Of a stretch of 35,838 bases of DNA, positions 33,861 to 35,838 are shown piece after piece. A program made the position numbers and the translations under genes. Each line of letters starts with the position of its first letter. The first letter of the stretch is position 1. The stretch covers positions 1 to 35,838 of the forward strand of contig JAIEAO010000158.1 in the NCBI GenBank assembly GCA_029071345.1. The letters run 5' to 3'. This DNA is from Muribaculaceae bacterium. GTDB lineage: Bacteria; Bacteroidota; Bacteroidia; Bacteroidales; Muribaculaceae. The notes below the pieces were generated by a model that had not been told where the DNA came from, did not search any database, and saw only the letters and a list, made by a program, of their open reading frames with translations.

Positions 33861-34538
33861 ATGAAGAAAAAACTAACAATTGAAGCTTTATTAGTTGAAG
33901 CCAAACAATTCTGCGTAAACATTTCAGGGGTTTACAAATCTGAGTTATTTGGAGTTACTGATGGTAAAGCGGTTGGTACATTTGTTGAACATCTTTTCCA
34001 ACAATATCTTATGGATCGTTATGATTTAACGATTGGTAATTCAGCAAATGGATTAGATCTCCCTTCTGTTAACACTGATATAAAAGTCACATCGATCAAA
34101 CAGCCACAGTCAAGTTGTCCATTTAAAGATAGCAAACAGAAAATTTTTGGATTAGGATATAACTTACTTGTTTTTGTCTATAAGAAATATGATGACCATG
34201 AGAAAAAGATGGGTATGTTAGATTTCGTTTCATGTAGTTTTATAGATAAAAATCGAACGGCAGATTTTCAGACAACAACAGGTATTCATAACATAATTTC
34301 CAATCAAGGAAATCAGGATGATGTCTTTGCATTCTTGATAGACCATAATATACCAAGCGATGAGGTTACCTTATATAAGATGGCAGGTGAAATTCTAAAT
34401 AATCCCCCACAAATAGGCTATCTTACGATATCAAATGCACTTCAATGGAGACTTCAATATGGGCGTATTGTCTCTTTGAATGATTCTATTGAGGGTATCG
34501 AACAGATTATCAAATATTCCAATGAACGAATTAATTAA
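33861..34538 (+). CDS. Probable type II restriction endonuclease (PD-(D/E)xK type)
   Basis: Protein of 225 residues, unlike the rest of the window in composition (AT-rich, many AAA/AAT/TTT codons). It carries a PD-(D/E)xK-like core: Glu43 in helix FVEHLFQQYL, Asp66 in NGLDLPSV and Asp73-x-Lys75 in NTDIKVTSI, followed by QPQSSCPF and GLGYNLLVFVYKK as the next strands. Its partner overlaps it by 17 nt and is a DNA adenine methyltransferase, which supports the endonuclease call. The recognition sequence cannot be read. No controller (C) protein gene is present. No alternative Met exists before residue 51, so ATG 33861 is the likely start despite the lack of a leader. Confidence 0.8.
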   Translation: MKKKLTIEALLVEAKQFCVNISGVYKSELFGVTDGKAVGTFVEHLFQQYLMDRYDLTIGNSANGLDLPSVNTDIKVTSIKQPQSSCPFKDSKQKIFGLGYNLLVFVYKKYDDHEKKMGMLDFVSCSFIDKNRTADFQTTTGIHNIISNQGNQDDVFAFLIDHNIPSDEVTLYKMAGEILNNPPQIGYLTISNALQWRLQYGRIVSLNDSIEGIEQIIKYSNERIN

Positions 34539-35829
34539 TCAAATTCGGAGCATAAGTTATTATGAAGCGAATTCCATTATTAAGCAACTAAGTGGGATTG
34601 TAGATTTTTTTTCTTCAGACCAAGAGAAGGTAGAGTTTATCTCTTCTTATGAGTCGATCACAAATAATGTCTGTGAAGACAGAGTCTCCTATGGCGATTG
34701 GCAAACGCCAATGCCGTTAGCAGAAAAAGTATGTGATATTCATTTGTCAAAATATGGTGTTCCGGATATAGTAATAGAACCTACTTGTGGACTTGGTGCT
34801 TTCGTATTTTCAGCATTGAAAAAATTTCAGGGTATTAAAGAGATTCATGCAATAGAGATTAATCGTCAATACACAACAGAATTAAAACTAAAATTGCTAT
34901 GGAATGCATTGAACTCTCCGTTACAAAACTACCCAGATATTTACATCTATAATGCTGATTTTTTTGAATTTAATTTTACACCCTTAGTAAATAAATGTAA
35001 ACAAAAGAAATGGAATATTGCTATTATTGGCAATCCTCCTTGGGTAACTAACAGTCGTCAAGGGATGAATAACTCCCTTAACGTTCCTTCAAAGAGAAAT
35101 CGTTATGGTCTAAAAGGTATTGATGCAATTACTGGCAAAAGTAATTTTGACATAAGCGAGTATATTACTTTAGAATTATTGAAATTATCACAAATAAATG
35201 ATGGTGGCATTTCTTTTCTGCTCAAAAACTCTGTGATCCGCAATATCTTAGTGAAACAACATACTGAGAATTTACATATCGGAAATATTGAGCAAAGACT
35301 AATTGATGCATCATCGGAGTTTAATGTGTCAGTAGATGCTTCTTGCTTTTTTGCACAGTTTAATTGCAGACCGTCTTTTACTTGTCGTGTCTTAGATTTT
35401 TATTTAAAATCATATTTGCGAGAATATGGATGGATAAATGACTCTTTCGTATCTGATATAAAATTATATAAAAATGTATCTAAGTATGACAGAAAATCTT
35501 CTTATGTATGGCGCTCAGGCATTAAACATGACTGTGCCTCAATTTTAGAGTTAACGTATGCAAATGGCCTCTATACAAATGGATTAGGTGAAATAGTTCA
35601 GATAGAAGATGATTTAATTTATCCTTTACTAAAAAGTTCGGATGTATATAACTATCAAGATAATACTTTTAGAAAATTTGTAATTGTACCACAACGAAAT
35701 GTTGGAGATGATACCTCTAAATTAAAATATACGCATCCGCTTACATTTTCATATTTAACGAAATATCAAAATGTATTTTCAAGGGACAAAGACCCTGAAA
35801 AATGGAAAAACTCAAATGAAACCGGATAG
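34522..35829 (+). CDS. N6-adenine DNA methyltransferase of a restriction-modification system, possibly C-terminally truncated
   Basis: SAM-dependent methyltransferase expected to protect DNA from the preceding endonuclease. The 435 residues contain motif X (YGDWQTP, 57-63), the SAM-binding motif I (VIEPTCGLGAF, 84-94), AIEIN (110-114) and the catalytic motif IV NPPW (171-174). The order X-I-IV with the target-recognition part C-terminal fits the gamma-type adenine enzymes. ATG 34522 overlaps the endonuclease end by 17 nt; an upstream ATG at 34480 is less likely. The C-terminal part (IEDDLIYPLLKSSDVYNYQ, then FVIVPQRNVGDDTSKL) is typical, but the protein stops soon after (KWKNSNETG), perhaps sooner than homologs. 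The window ends 9 nt later. Confidence 0.87.
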   Translation: MNELINQIRSISYYEANSIIKQLSGIVDFFSSDQEKVEFISSYESITNNVCEDRVSYGDWQTPMPLAEKVCDIHLSKYGVPDIVIEPTCGLGAFVFSALKKFQGIKEIHAIEINRQYTTELKLKLLWNALNSPLQNYPDIYIYNADFFEFNFTPLVNKCKQKKWNIAIIGNPPWVTNSRQGMNNSLNVPSKRNRYGLKGIDAITGKSNFDISEYITLELLKLSQINDGGISFLLKNSVIRNILVKQHTENLHIGNIEQRLIDASSEFNVSVDASCFFAQFNCRPSFTCRVLDFYLKSYLREYGWINDSFVSDIKLYKNVSKYDRKSSYVWRSGIKHDCASILELTYANGLYTNGLGEIVQIEDDLIYPLLKSSDVYNYQDNTFRKFVIVPQRNVGDDTSKLKYTHPLTFSYLTKYQNVFSRDKDPEKWKNSNETG

Positions 35830-35838
35830 TAAAGATAA
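35816..35838 (+). CDS. Possible start of a further gene, cut by the window end
   Basis: ATG 35816, in the +1 frame relative to the methyltransferase and overlapping its last 14 nt, opens a frame reading MKPDSKD to the edge. It could be the next gene of the restriction-modification cassette, or a frame-shifted continuation of the methyltransferase. Only seven codons are visible. Confidence 0.25.

Overview
The window looks like a chromosomal segment from a Bacteroidales bacterium. Muribaculaceae-like is my best guess, but that is inference from gene content and composition, not from a marker search. The support is: (i) many promoters of the Bacteroidota type (TTTG, 19-20 nt, TAnnTTTG), with few Shine-Dalgarno sequences; (ii) Bacteroidota-type surface proteins, namely a BACON-LRR lipoprotein, a BspA-like LRR protein, a PorZ-like propeller protein and a CotH protein with a C-terminal sorting-like tail; (iii) an Mrp ATPase of the kind without a CxxC motif.

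Layout. 1-1236: a tRNA-Pro(GGG) and panB on the minus strand, then the promoter of a surface-polysaccharide operon. 1335-9385 (+): a WecA/MraY-type phosphoglycosyl transferase, Wza-like export lipoprotein, Wzc-like tyrosine autokinase, PHP-type tyrosine phosphatase, EpsG/Wzy-like polymerase, a GT2 glycosyltransferase and a monotopic initiating sugar transferase. 9507-13144 (-): two more GT2 enzymes, a CMP-sialic-acid-synthetase-like cytidylyltransferase and a CapD/WbpM-type 4,6-dehydratase. Together these form a Wzx/Wzy-type locus. No dedicated Wzx is visible; the nearest candidate is the divergent MATE transporter at 13229.

14691-19642: a GH3-type adenylate-forming enzyme (-), then pldA with a membrane-anchored GT2, and mrp. 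19706-24945 (-): trmB, a BspA-like LRR protein, a PorZ-like protein and rdgB. 25091-28889: a CotH-family secreted protein (+), an unknown secreted protein (-) and a BACON-LRR lipoprotein (-). 29223-33512 (+): leuS and a periplasmic GH13 amylase. 33634: tRNA-Leu(CAA) with a promoter and terminator. From about 33750 to the end the DNA becomes visibly AT-rich and carries a probable restriction endonuclease and adenine methyltransferase, which looks like an acquired restriction-modification cassette behind the tRNA.

The structure least explained by genes is a set of intergenic arrays built in exact 7-nt steps, with a different word at each place (9398-9501, 11784-11925, 20484-20511, 28930-28993, 29143-29170, 31983-32111). 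Two of them (11784-11925 and 31983-32111) share an architecture: inverted heptamer arms filling the gap from the stop codon of one gene to the start codon of the next, in the same orientation relative to transcription, so the RNA would fold into a long imperfect hairpin. All calls are by eye; no database search was possible.
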